From the NCBI RefSeq assembly GCF_021083645.1, contig NZ_JAJNRQ010000002.1, forward strand, positions 1 to 64,000: a stretch of 64,000 bases of DNA. Direction: 5' to 3'. The notes under the pieces are model-generated. The model saw nothing but the letters and a program-made list of their open reading frames with translations, searched no databases and was not told where the DNA came from. Source of the stretch: Schaalia sp. lx-260 (GTDB taxonomy: Bacteria > Actinomycetota > Actinomycetes > Actinomycetales > Actinomycetaceae). The translations under genes and the position numbers were made by a program. Positions 5,294 through 14,484 of this stretch are shown here, piece after piece; position 1 is the first letter of the stretch, and each line of letters opens with the position of its first letter.

Positions 5294-5308
5294 TGAGAAT
5301 CATTATTA
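5294..5308 (+). promoter_or_regulatory. Zur/Fur-like operator over the transcription start
   Basis: TGAGAAT-C-ATTATTA is an imperfect 7-1-7 inverted repeat (5 of 7 positions symmetrical). It resembles the TGAAAATnATTTTCA-type boxes bound by zinc regulators of the Fur family. It lies 4 bases after the -10 box, where binding would block transcription when metal is plentiful. Metal control also fits the TroA-like gene in the operon. Confidence 0.5.
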
Positions 5309-5329
5309 TTTTCTTCTAGAAAGACAGCC

Positions 5330-8300
5330 ATGACCACCACGATTCTGTCGCGCACCAAGCGAAATCTCTTGCGTTCGCTCACGAGCATATGCGCACTGTC
5401 TGCTGTTATCATCGCCTCGCAACCATTTATGGCCTTTGCTGATACTCCCGAAGAAAAGGAAATTATTTCCTCAGGAAAAGTGAGTATCTTTGATGTGGCA
5501 AGCGGGGTAGAAGACGAATCAACCCCATACTTCACTGTGGGAATCAAAGCTAACGAAAAAACATACGAGCCGGAAAAAGTTGCTCTGAAACTTCCACAAA
5601 GCACCTTCAGTACCGCACACAATAATGCCCCACAGGGAGTTCCTGCAGGGTATGCCACCGCCTCACAAAATACGAATGAAAGCCCCGCTTTTTACTGGGA
5701 TACAACTCGTAGTACCTACTACACTGCAGCCTCTGTGAAGGTTGGTTTCACAGGGCCCGCAGGTGGCCGTATTTTCGCCTACGGATACAACGAAAACTCT
5801 GAACCCGTATCACTCGCTGAAGATTCAGATGAAGGATACGAAATTGACCACACCGGGACCTGGCTGGAACAAACAAGCCAGCAAAACCGTCACACCACAT
5901 GGGTTTTCACGAAGCCAGGCACCTATACGCTGAATGTGCGAGCACTCGGTAAAAAAAATAATGGAGGAAGCTTCTCACGCAAAGTCGAACACACCTACAC
6001 GGTGATCGTCGGTGAAACCTCATCGGCCGCGGCATCTGAAGATCCTTCCTCATCCCCAACAGGCGCAGAAAACACGTCAAACCCCGAAACCGCAGAGCAG
6101 CCCCCATCGCACTCTGCAGAGGACGCCACACTCACACCTACGCAACCGACAAATGAGTTATCTGACGCAACATCCTCGCCCAGTGAGCCAACAAGTGAAG
6201 CAGGAACGGCCAATACAACAGAATCAAACTCCAACGAAACAGAAATAACCTCACAACCTTCAACAACAAATACTGAAGATGATGAGGCTGACGAAACAGC
6301 TGAATTTACCGGTGACATCCCCAGTATCATGCCACCGAAACCACATGTGAAAGACCCCGTAAGCGGTAAAGAAATGCTGCTGCGCACACACGTAGATGCT
6401 GCACATGTGTACTGGGATAAAACAAACCAAGAACTCGCAGTCGGCGTTATTGACGGAAGCACATTGCGTCCCCACAACCTTGTTGCGGTGCGCGTAGGAC
6501 CTGACTCTGACCCGCAAACCGGACGCGAAGTATCCCGTATTAAACTACCGAAATCAAATATCCTTTCCTTCCTAGGAAAACCTGGTGACGTGCTCTGGAA
6601 TGCTCCCGGACAGCACTACCAAGGCTCCCGCCCAGTATGGGCAGGTGTAGGCGCAGGACGTATGCCTGATACGGTTAACCCCTACACATTGAAGCTGCAC
6701 CTGAAATCAGTACAAGGCCCAGGATGGATGTCACTGTGGCGCTACGGTGGGGGATCATTCGCTCAAGAAGACCTTAACTCCGCAAACCCAGAAAAACACT
6801 CAATGTCACTGATTGCCGGAGCCCACGGACACTACAACTGGACTTTTTCTGCACCCGGACGTTACACGACCACATGGTTTGTCACCGCGAAAACAAAAGA
6901 AGGCGCATCCATTACCTCCGATGAATATTCAGTGGAATGGCTTGTAGGCACTGACACTGATGTGCAACTACCCGAAGGCACAACACCAGGTGACAAAATC
7001 AAAGTACGGACTGAAGAATTTACAGATCACGATAACCTCTTTGAATCCGATGAAACAACTGACGATGTAGAAGCCGAAAATGCGAATCTGCCTGAGCAAG
7101 GACAATATGTGTGTGCAGCCCCAGGCCATTACGATCTGACAGCCTACAATGAGCAAAATGGCAGAGTGAATGTGCAACTGGCTGATGACTCAGGAACGAA
7201 ACGAGTCATGCGTAACAGCAACACGGTGGTAGTCCCCGTACCTGATTCGGCCTCTCACTTAGTCACATCAGAACGTATGAGCGCAGTACTCACAGCCCTC
7301 GGCCCTGAAGGAACAAAAGTCTGGACACTGCCGGAAATTCAAAAAGAAAACCTGCCGTGGCTGGGGATGAACACCGAAAGAATGGATTACTCAAAGATCG
7401 ATACCCTTGGTGTTCTCACAGAAATTGAAGACTACACCGGACCAGGCCGGATGATTCTATGGCAATCCAACATCTTGGATGGTTCAAAGAAACTCCTCGA
7501 TTCACATAATGACAAAGCACGTATTTTCTTTACAGGGCCTGAGCATATGCACACGGCGACCAGCTTTAATGTTCCGGGCTTTTACAGGGCCAGCTATTCC
7601 TTCCTTGCGCACTATCGTAAAGACAGCGGCTGGTTTGCTCGATCCTACGCTGCTCACGCCCTGTACTATGCGGTAGGTAATGAAGCTATCCAACAAGCCT
7701 GCGGAGAAGACTTCTTACGTACTTTAGAAGAACACGCTCCCGAAGCTCACAGCAGCGACTCCTCACATAATGATGACGCTCATACATCTGAAGGTTCCGA
7801 TGATGCTGCCGGTCATACTCTTGAGGATTCCAACGAAGCCTCACAACCGAATACTGGCACTGAGGATCTGAATGCCTCTGGTGATAACTCGGGCTTTGAA
7901 GTCATTCTTGACCATGGGCACGTTGACATGTTTGACCTTACTGCTGATAGTGCAGGACACCTGAACCTCATGCTGAAAGAGGACAACACAGCGGTAGGTA
8001 CACTACGAGAACCAGAAAAAGTCCTCCTGAAAGTCAAAAACAGTGCTCAGATGGCCCAAGAATCTGAGCCAGCGTATTGGCCTCAAGCATTAGCAGGAGT
8101 AAAGAAAGCGTGGATCTTGCCGCAAACACAAAACCCGAAGCTGCTGTGGCCAGGATGGGACACGCAAGGCATTAAAGCCGCAGGGTACACGAAAACCACA
8201 TTCGACGTGTCCTACAAGGCGCCCAAAAATGGTCGAATCTACATGTGGATTCAAGACCCCTTGGGCGGACCGGAGTCACGTTTAGTGTCCGGTGGCTATG

Positions 8301-9523
8301 AGATGAACCCTGCAGGTTCACAGATCCTCCAGAATTACCCTGGACACACTCACGTGAACTGGGCATTTACTGCCCCAGGGCGTTACACACTCACCGTGAC
8401 AGCTCACGCAACGCGCCCAACAATGGTAAGCGGTTTCCGCAGCGCTGGCAACGAAGAAACAGTAACGACAATGACACGCACCTACACCATTGATGTCGGT
8501 GATGTGAATGCCGGAAACAATGAGAAAGATACGGACACTTCGGAAGAAAACATCGCTGATACCACGTCCTTACCTCATACCGATACAGAAGACACGGCAG
8601 AGACAACACCGACGCCACAGGGAAATGAAAACACGGGAGCACCTGCACCTGAACGTGGCACGGAAGTTTGTATTCCCACCACAATTACACGCGAAGCAAC
8701 CGCTGCCGAAGCTGCTACCTTACGTAGCGCTTCACAAGCTCCCGCTAATACAGCGCGCACCACACTGACATTCAATGTGGGACCAGGAGCACGTGGTAAC
8801 GCAAATGACGGACATTTTGACCTTGGACCCGCCATTGAAAATAAAACAGTCTATGCGCGAATCAAGGATGAGCGCCAGCAACCTGCGCGATGGATCGACC
8901 CAGCTCAACTGGTGTTCGCTGTAGGGACTCCTGCCCAACTGAAAGCTCCAGCTGCACTGTCATTTATCGCCACAGAAGGATCAGATGTGTGGATGATTCC
9001 TTCCACACAAATCCAAGGAGTCCCATGGCTGGGAATGAACAGCCAACGTGAAGAAATCGTGAACGGAACCCAAGGCGGAGTGACTTTCACCCTTGAATCT
9101 GTCAATGGCCCCGGAAAATTTGCAGTATTTAATGCAGGAGCGCTTGGATCAGGTGTCGGCACGCACGTTTTTGACGCCCCCGGATCTATGTACACCCTGC
9201 CGGCAAATACTCATGCACACCAGAACTGGGTTTTCACTCAACCAGGAACCTACAAGGTGACGCTATTGATGAAAGTAAAGCCTCTAGGCGAAGCGCTCAA
9301 CGGTAGCGGAACCCATAATGGATCAACTCTTACGTTGACAGGTGAAAAAGGTCCCAATGGTCTACCTATGGTGAGTGAAACAGTAGGACGTACACCCAGT
9401 GGTGAAGCATGTTCACTGGCTACCACCGGCGCACAGGTACGCGACATCGTGTTATGCACGGGCCTGCTCCTCATCCTTGGTAGCGCGTCGATGATGATAC
9501 GTCGTCGTCAGATGCGATCATAA
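5330..9523 (+). CDS. Giant sortase-anchored surface protein with about five 'anchored repeat' domains (TIGR03773/TIGR03769-like)
   Basis: The protein has 1397 residues. A signal peptide (cleavage near AFA-D, residue 37) and a C-terminal sorting signal (LATTG at about 1363-1367, hydrophobic stretch, RRRQMR) show cell-wall anchoring; LATTG is a variant of LPXTG. Between them are about five copies of the actinobacterial surface-anchored repeat. Each ends in an H.H.NW.FT.PG.Y signature: HTTWVFTKPGTY near residue 187, HYNWTFSAPGRY near 500, a degenerate copy near 745, HTHVNWAFTAPGRY near 1006 and HAHQNWVFTQPGTY near 1293. They are separated by Ser/Thr/Glu/Pro-rich linkers (about 230-330, 800-850, 1065-1110). 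The paired histidines could bind metal. It is the first gene of an operon with an ABC transporter and carries the operator-controlled promoter. ATG 5330 follows a weak GAAAG. The family is known to travel with this transporter; its substrate is unproven. Confidence 0.9.
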   Translation: MTTTILSRTKRNLLRSLTSICALSAVIIASQPFMAFADTPEEKEIISSGKVSIFDVASGVEDESTPYFTVGIKANEKTYEPEKVALKLPQSTFSTAHNNAPQGVPAGYATASQNTNESPAFYWDTTRSTYYTAASVKVGFTGPAGGRIFAYGYNENSEPVSLAEDSDEGYEIDHTGTWLEQTSQQNRHTTWVFTKPGTYTLNVRALGKKNNGGSFSRKVEHTYTVIVGETSSAAASEDPSSSPTGAENTSNPETAEQPPSHSAEDATLTPTQPTNELSDATSSPSEPTSEAGTANTTESNSNETEITSQPSTTNTEDDEADETAEFTGDIPSIMPPKPHVKDPVSGKEMLLRTHVDAAHVYWDKTNQELAVGVIDGSTLRPHNLVAVRVGPDSDPQTGREVSRIKLPKSNILSFLGKPGDVLWNAPGQHYQGSRPVWAGVGAGRMPDTVNPYTLKLHLKSVQGPGWMSLWRYGGGSFAQEDLNSANPEKHSMSLIAGAHGHYNWTFSAPGRYTTTWFVTAKTKEGASITSDEYSVEWLVGTDTDVQLPEGTTPGDKIKVRTEEFTDHDNLFESDETTDDVEAENANLPEQGQYVCAAPGHYDLTAYNEQNGRVNVQLADDSGTKRVMRNSNTVVVPVPDSASHLVTSERMSAVLTALGPEGTKVWTLPEIQKENLPWLGMNTERMDYSKIDTLGVLTEIEDYTGPGRMILWQSNILDGSKKLLDSHNDKARIFFTGPEHMHTATSFNVPGFYRASYSFLAHYRKDSGWFARSYAAHALYYAVGNEAIQQACGEDFLRTLEEHAPEAHSSDSSHNDDAHTSEGSDDAAGHTLEDSNEASQPNTGTEDLNASGDNSGFEVILDHGHVDMFDLTADSAGHLNLMLKEDNTAVGTLREPEKVLLKVKNSAQMAQESEPAYWPQALAGVKKAWILPQTQNPKLLWPGWDTQGIKAAGYTKTTFDVSYKAPKNGRIYMWIQDPLGGPESRLVSGGYEMNPAGSQILQNYPGHTHVNWAFTAPGRYTLTVTAHATRPTMVSGFRSAGNEETVTTMTRTYTIDVGDVNAGNNEKDTDTSEENIADTTSLPHTDTEDTAETTPTPQGNENTGAPAPERGTEVCIPTTITREATAAEAATLRSASQAPANTARTTLTFNVGPGARGNANDGHFDLGPAIENKTVYARIKDERQQPARWIDPAQLVFAVGTPAQLKAPAALSFIATEGSDVWMIPSTQIQGVPWLGMNSQREEIVNGTQGGVTFTLESVNGPGKFAVFNAGALGSGVGTHVFDAPGSMYTLPANTHAHQNWVFTQPGTYKVTLLMKVKPLGEALNGSGTHNGSTLTLTGEKGPNGLPMVSETVGRTPSGEACSLATTGAQVRDIVLCTGLLLILGSASMMIRRRQMRS

Positions 9524-9547
9524 GCCGTCAGATTGACACGAAAGAAA

Positions 9548-11197
9548 ATGAGTACAGAACGAATACTCAAGTCAACAGGCATACGGTTCGGGTGGGTGTT
9601 AAGCGCCTGCCTGAGCGTATGCCTGCTGGCATCTTGTAGTTCACATATGCCGACCTCTGCTGAAGCCCGTAGGCTGAACGTAGTAACGACCACTGGCATA
9701 CTTGCTGATTTTGCTCGACAAGTCGGCGGTGAACATGTGAAAGTGAGCCAGCTGATTCCCCAAGGCGCTGACCCCCACAGCTGGGAGCCTTCACTACGCG
9801 GTATTCGTGATGTTGCCTATGCTGATATTGCCGTCACGAACTACCTCATGCTAGAGCAGCATTCGCTGATTAAAACTTTGGATGCCAATCTGCCTGCTGA
9901 TGCGCTTTCTGTGTCTTTAGCTGAGGAAGCTGCGAAACAAGGAGCGACAATTCTTCCTCTCGTGGAAGACCGTGCGCTGGACACTGTGTGGCTTGGGATG
10001 AGGGTCGCCGGTAAAGGCACGCAACATGGTGCTACTCGTTCCTCAGAAATCGACCTGAGTGTCACAGCCATTGAAGGCCCAGGAGATGCCGCTGGATACC
10101 TGACAACAACTTTTGGAGTACCTGAAGTAGGTTTTGCTTCATCTGACGGATTTGATAAATCAACAGGGTATGCGAAAGACACCACGACACTACCGGCCGA
10201 TGCCCACCAACATATGAGCTGGGCTTTTACACAACCTGGCGTGTACACCATTCATGTGACGGCAGCACTACGCACAGCACAAGGACAACCACCCATTCAC
10301 ATTGGCACAGCGAAACTTGTGTGCGCTGTCGGGGTGGATGCGGCTCAGGTCGCCCGCACAATGGGACGTCAAGTCCTGACCTCGGGGCACGCTGACCTGA
10401 CTGTTGACCTTGACGCTCACACAATCGACCTGATGGTGGACCGTACAAAAGATGGGGCAAATCCACTGAACGTTCCAGAAGTTCCAGGGGCCTCGCACGT
10501 CGCGGGCTTGGCTGCTGTGTCCTTAGATGACGTGGTCGTTGACGTTCCTACGCGCACACTGACACAAATTCCTGGACAGTCAGGCTTTCGTTTCTTAGGT
10601 TCGCCTGGGCAAGATATTTACCTCCTGCCGCAGGCGGTTCTTGGTAAACACGTACACGGGGAAATTGATCCTCACCTGTGGCATGATGCTCATAATGCGG
10701 CTGCCTATGTGCGTGTCTTACGTGATCGTTTCATTGAGCGTGACCCTGAACATTCTGATGAGTACAGGCAAAATGCTGAAGAATATTTGCGTGAGCTAAA
10801 GGAAGTCGACGCATATGTGACCTCAATGATTTCATCTATCCCGCAAGAACAACGTCAGTTAGTGACAACACATGATGCTTACGGGTATTTAGCGAATGCT
10901 TACGGTATGAACGTGGCAGGATTTGTTGCGCCCAATCCGGCGGTCGAACCTTCTATCAGTGACCGTAAGAAGCTGGTGACCGCAATTAAGAACTTGAAAA
11001 TTCCGGCAGTCTTTTTGGAGCCGCAACTGGCACGTAGGCGTTCCACTTTACAAACCGTTGCCGCTGAAAATGGTATTGAAGTATGCCCTTTATACGGTGA
11101 TACCCTTGACGCAACCGCCCCCACATATATCGAGATGATGCGTTTTAATGCCCGATCACTTGCTCAATGTTTAGGCGGGAGCACAAACCAGCCATGA
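9548..11197 (+). CDS. Anchored-repeat ABC transporter substrate-binding lipoprotein (TroA fold with an inserted surface-repeat domain)
   Basis: ATG 9548 gives 549 residues; TTG 9533 lacks support. The lipobox LASC places Cys30 as the lipid anchor. The N-lobe of a TroA/ZnuA-type metal-binding protein runs from about residue 40 to 145 and includes GADPHSWEP, a first metal His. The C-lobe starts with HGEIDPHLWHD (about 375) and ends with LYGDTLD, where such proteins have an Asp ligand. In between, where zinc-binding relatives have a His-rich loop, sits a copy of the same repeat as in the surface proteins, but in swapped order: the VWLGM...HQHMSWAFTQPGVY half (about 150-260) comes before the GHADLTVD...GQDIYLLPQ half (about 275-370). 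It is placed between two repeat-bearing surface proteins and upstream of the ATPase and permease. Zinc or manganese is the likely substrate. The family corresponds to TIGR03772. Confidence 0.9.
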   Translation: MSTERILKSTGIRFGWVLSACLSVCLLASCSSHMPTSAEARRLNVVTTTGILADFARQVGGEHVKVSQLIPQGADPHSWEPSLRGIRDVAYADIAVTNYLMLEQHSLIKTLDANLPADALSVSLAEEAAKQGATILPLVEDRALDTVWLGMRVAGKGTQHGATRSSEIDLSVTAIEGPGDAAGYLTTTFGVPEVGFASSDGFDKSTGYAKDTTTLPADAHQHMSWAFTQPGVYTIHVTAALRTAQGQPPIHIGTAKLVCAVGVDAAQVARTMGRQVLTSGHADLTVDLDAHTIDLMVDRTKDGANPLNVPEVPGASHVAGLAAVSLDDVVVDVPTRTLTQIPGQSGFRFLGSPGQDIYLLPQAVLGKHVHGEIDPHLWHDAHNAAAYVRVLRDRFIERDPEHSDEYRQNAEEYLRELKEVDAYVTSMISSIPQEQRQLVTTHDAYGYLANAYGMNVAGFVAPNPAVEPSISDRKKLVTAIKNLKIPAVFLEPQLARRRSTLQTVAAENGIEVCPLYGDTLDATAPTYIEMMRFNARSLAQCLGGSTNQP

Positions 11198-11376
11198 GCA
11201 CCTCACAGTAGTGATGCGCTAGCCACAGGATAATTACGTGTGCGGTTATCAGATTTATTCTTCATAGGAAAAAGAAAAGGTGAGGGTAAAGGTCAATGCT
11301 GTTTCCTTGATGCGAGGCAAGTCCGCAGCAAGCACAATACGCATCTTCCCGCACCGTATAAAAAGAAAGACAACGT

Positions 11377-12465
11377 ATGAAAACAACCAATGAGTGCCAT
11401 CTGCAGGGCGGATCTACATTTTTTCATGGTGCCGAAACACAACAATCTTTCATCTGGCGTATCGCATTTTTTCTGAGCGCGTTTTTCCTAGGGCTCACGC
11501 CTATGCTAGCTGCCCCTACCGCGTGGGCTGAGGACGACCTTGCTCAAAGTGTTGACTCCACTGAAAGCGTATCTGCACACAATGCGGTGGTGGAATCAGG
11601 GCACGTGGATATTGGTCCAAAGATTGTTGAGGGGGAGTGGAAAATTCTTGCACGCGATGATTCCGGTGCAACACCGCTATGGCGTGACCTTAACCATTTT
11701 GTCTTGAAAGTCAATGATCGTGGGCTCCTTGACGCGCCTACACAGGCTCCCTATGAATTCCTTGGCGGCAAAGAAGGACAAAAATGGTGGATTATTCCTC
11801 AAACTCAAAATCCAGATGTTGTGTGGTTAGGATGGAATACGCAAGATCCTGAAGCAACACAACGCATGAGTCGGGGAGCCACCATGAGTATTGGTCATAT
11901 TCACGGGCCTGGACAAGCGTGGCTATTCCTGCAAGATGGAACATTCGGTGAACCTCGTGTGCTGGTTGATGCTACTGTTACCAGCCCGCAAGATGTGTGG
12001 ATTGATGTGAATACTCATGTGCACGCAAATTGGGTGTTCACTCAGCCCGGTGTTTACATTGCGCCGATACGCATATGTGCTGACATGCAAGATGGGTCCC
12101 ATATGTGCGCACAATCGGCCCTACGTTTCGCTGTTGGTGACTCGACAGATCCTGAGGAAGCCCTCAAAGCACCTGTTCCTGAGGACTTCACACAGGCAGA
12201 AAACATGTCCACTCCTCAAAGCAGCTCCGCAGATACGCCCTCATCTGCATCTGTCACACCAGGCAAAGGCGGGACGAAAACAGGTGCGACTTCAGGGGTC
12301 TCTGAAACGCGCATATCGACGATGACATACATTCTGATTGCAAGCGCAGTGCTCATCCTCATCCTTGTGATTGTTCTTATCGTGCTGCGCTCGCGTGCAA
12401 CACGCCGAGACATTATGCGAGTACAGGAAGAACGCCGCTTACACATGCAAAACCATGAGGTATAA
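11377..12465 (+). CDS. Membrane-anchored protein with one anchored-repeat domain
   Basis: The protein has 362 residues. ATG 11377 follows AAAAAGAAAGA. The signal peptide is long (hydrophobic core about residues 28-48, cleavage near AWA-ED). One repeat domain runs from GHVDIGPKIVEG (about 71) through FLGGKEGQKWWIIPQTQNP and VWLGWNT to NTHVHANWVFTQPGVY (about 220-235) and FAVGD (about 265). A Ser/Thr/Pro-rich linker leads to a single transmembrane helix (about 308-332) and a basic cytoplasmic tail (RSRATRRDIMRVQEERR). No LPXTG-like motif is seen, so it is held by the membrane rather than the wall. It could hand metal from the wall protein to the lipoprotein. This is inference from layout. Confidence 0.85.
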   Translation: MKTTNECHLQGGSTFFHGAETQQSFIWRIAFFLSAFFLGLTPMLAAPTAWAEDDLAQSVDSTESVSAHNAVVESGHVDIGPKIVEGEWKILARDDSGATPLWRDLNHFVLKVNDRGLLDAPTQAPYEFLGGKEGQKWWIIPQTQNPDVVWLGWNTQDPEATQRMSRGATMSIGHIHGPGQAWLFLQDGTFGEPRVLVDATVTSPQDVWIDVNTHVHANWVFTQPGVYIAPIRICADMQDGSHMCAQSALRFAVGDSTDPEEALKAPVPEDFTQAENMSTPQSSSADTPSSASVTPGKGGTKTGATSGVSETRISTMTYILIASAVLILILVIVLIVLRSRATRRDIMRVQEERRLHMQNHEV

Positions 12466-12530
12466 CGTGAGTGTTTTTCATAAGAAACACCCACCTACCC
12501 CTGAAAAACCGCACAGCTAAAGGTAAAAGC

Positions 12531-13427
12531 ATGAAATTTCGTCAAATAAAGACTTCAGGGACACGCGCGCCTCAAGTATCCCATGCGCAGGCAGCCTACG
12601 AAATCAACGAAAAAAGCGAAACAATGAACGAATCAGCACGCCGCGCCCCTGAGCTGCGGATAGATGATTCTCACGAGCTGACCGAATCTGCGCCTGTCCT
12701 TGACGTTCGCGGTTTAAGTGTGGATTTAGGGGGTCGTCGGATCCTCACCGAGATTGACCTGCAAGTGAATTTTGGTGAATTTGTTGCTTTAATTGGCCCT
12801 AATGGTGCAGGGAAAACCACGCTTATTCGTTCAATTTTGGGTCTTTTACCTGCACGTAGTGGTGACATCCTTAGTCAGGGAAAGAAATTACATGCACGCC
12901 ACATTGGATACGTGCCTCAACGTCATGAATTTGCATGGGATTTTCCTTTGACTGTGCGTGAGGTTGTTGTGTCAGGTCTGACGGGAGCATTAGGGTATGG
13001 TCGCCGTCCTCGTCTTGAACATCAACGTGCCGTGGAAGAAGCAATGGAAAGAGCAGATATTGCTCACTTAAGTAAACGAATCATCGGGGAATTATCCGGC
13101 GGACAACGGCAACGTGTTCTTGTTGCCCGCGCCCTTGCTCTGCAACCATCGTTATTGCTTCTTGACGAACCATTCACAGGTTTAGACATGCCAACTCAGG
13201 AACGTTTAACTGATCTTTTCCGTTCACTTGCACGTGAAGGACACGGCGTGCTGATGAGTACGCATGATCTTGTGGCAGCTTTAGCTGACTGTGATCGGTT
13301 ATATATGGTGAATCGTCATGTGGTCGCCAGCGGGAGACGAGAAGAACTGATGGACGCACAGCTGTGGATTCAGACATTCCGTATCCGTGAAAATAATCCA
13401 TTGCTGAGGGCTTTGGGAGTGATCTGA
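12531..13427 (+). CDS. Anchored-repeat-type ABC transporter, ATP-binding subunit
   Basis: ATG 12531, preceded by AAAGG, gives 298 residues; a GTG at 12471 is in frame but has no ribosome-binding site. An unusual 55-residue hydrophilic N-terminal tail precedes the nucleotide-binding domain. Walker A is GPNGAGKTT, the Q-loop region is YVPQRHEF, the signature is LSGGQRQRV, Walker B is LLLLDEPFTGLD and the switch is STHD. The domain resembles ZnuC/MntA-type ATPases of metal importers. The stop overlaps the permease start by one base (TGATG), so the subunits are translationally coupled. TIGR03771 is the matching named family. Confidence 0.93.
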   Translation: MKFRQIKTSGTRAPQVSHAQAAYEINEKSETMNESARRAPELRIDDSHELTESAPVLDVRGLSVDLGGRRILTEIDLQVNFGEFVALIGPNGAGKTTLIRSILGLLPARSGDILSQGKKLHARHIGYVPQRHEFAWDFPLTVREVVVSGLTGALGYGRRPRLEHQRAVEEAMERADIAHLSKRIIGELSGGQRQRVLVARALALQPSLLLLDEPFTGLDMPTQERLTDLFRSLAREGHGVLMSTHDLVAALADCDRLYMVNRHVVASGRREELMDAQLWIQTFRIRENNPLLRALGVI

Positions 13428-14395
13428 TGCTTTCTTTTACAGATTTTTTGATGGACCTACTGAATCCGTCTTTAGCTTTCCTACCTCGCGCTTTACTTGT
13501 AGCGACGATGAGTGCCATTGTGTGTGCGGTGGTGGGGACTCATGTGGTCTTACGTGGGATGGCATTTATTGGCGATGCTGTAGCCCATTCTGTTTTCCCG
13601 GGTTTAGCTATTGCATTCGTGATGTCGGGTTCTTTGGTGCTGGGTGGTTCTGTTGCGGGTGTGTGTACTGCGATTCTTGTGGCTTTGCTTTCACATAATC
13701 GGCGGCTCAAAGAAGATTCAGTGATCGGTGTGCTTTTCGTGGGAGCTTTTGCGCTGGGTGTAGTGATTATTTCCTGGGCGCCAGGCTATGCGGGTTCTTT
13801 GCAAGATTTTCTTTTTGGTTCGATCACCGGTGTGCCGGCTGAAGATATTCCCGTGATTGTGGTCGCTTCGGTTCTTGTGCTTGCGCTTGTAGCTTTTTTC
13901 CATAAGGAATTTATTGCGGTGTCACTTGATCGTGAGACGGCCAGAGCGCAAGGTTTACCCTTACTTTTCCTTGATATTGTTTTGTATATCGCGGTGTCTT
14001 TAGCGGTGGTGATGTCGGTTCAGACGATTGGTAATGTTCTGGTTCTTGCTTTACTTGTGACTCCTGCGGCGATAGCGCGACTGCTGGTTGATCGTTTTGT
14101 CCATATGGTGTGGGTTGCGATCTGTATTGCAGTGACAGGGAGTTTTATCGGTATCTACGTGTCTTGGGCTGCAGATTTACCGACAGGTGCCTCAATTGTT
14201 TGCGTACTGACTGTGGTTTTTGTTATTGCCTGGTGTGTGGCACCTCGTCATGGATTTATTGTTCGATATTTTCGGAAGAATTCTCGGCGTGTCGAGGGGG
14301 CTCGAACAGATGTTCCATCTATTCTTTCTGTGGATGAACACTCAGATATCCACAATGATGGTGCTGTGAGTGCGGATGCGATTGGTCGCGCATAA
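13427..14395 (+). CDS. Anchored-repeat-type ABC transporter, permease subunit (ZnuB/TroC-like)
   Basis: The protein has 322 residues with about eight to nine hydrophobic helices. The motif GMAFIGDAVAHSVFPGLAIAF is the conserved start of the ABC-3 metal permease family. A hydrophilic C-terminal tail (from about residue 275) extends beyond the last helix. The last ~100 bases of the gene also hold a LexA box and a likely recA promoter. It is the final gene of the five-gene operon. It is known as TIGR03770 by its company. Confidence 0.93.
   Translation: MLSFTDFLMDLLNPSLAFLPRALLVATMSAIVCAVVGTHVVLRGMAFIGDAVAHSVFPGLAIAFVMSGSLVLGGSVAGVCTAILVALLSHNRRLKEDSVIGVLFVGAFALGVVIISWAPGYAGSLQDFLFGSITGVPAEDIPVIVVASVLVLALVAFFHKEFIAVSLDRETARAQGLPLLFLDIVLYIAVSLAVVMSVQTIGNVLVLALLVTPAAIARLLVDRFVHMVWVAICIAVTGSFIGIYVSWAADLPTGASIVCVLTVVFVIAWCVAPRHGFIVRYFRKNSRRVEGARTDVPSILSVDEHSDIHNDGAVSADAIGRA
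14302..14317 (+). promoter_or_regulatory. LexA (SOS) box controlling recA, inside the permease gene
   Basis: TCGAACAGATGTTCCA matches the actinobacterial consensus TCGAACNNNNGTTCGA in all but one outer base. TATTCT follows at 14320-14325 as a possible -10. The box is about 170 bases before the recA start, and no other SOS-like site lies in the 89-base intergenic gap. Confidence 0.65.
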
Positions 14396-14484
14396 CGTCA
14401 TCTACACCGGCTCGGAGAGGGCATAGGTGTTCAAGACCAGAATAAGACGATGGCCGGCGAGGCCCAGAACAGAACGGAATACCC

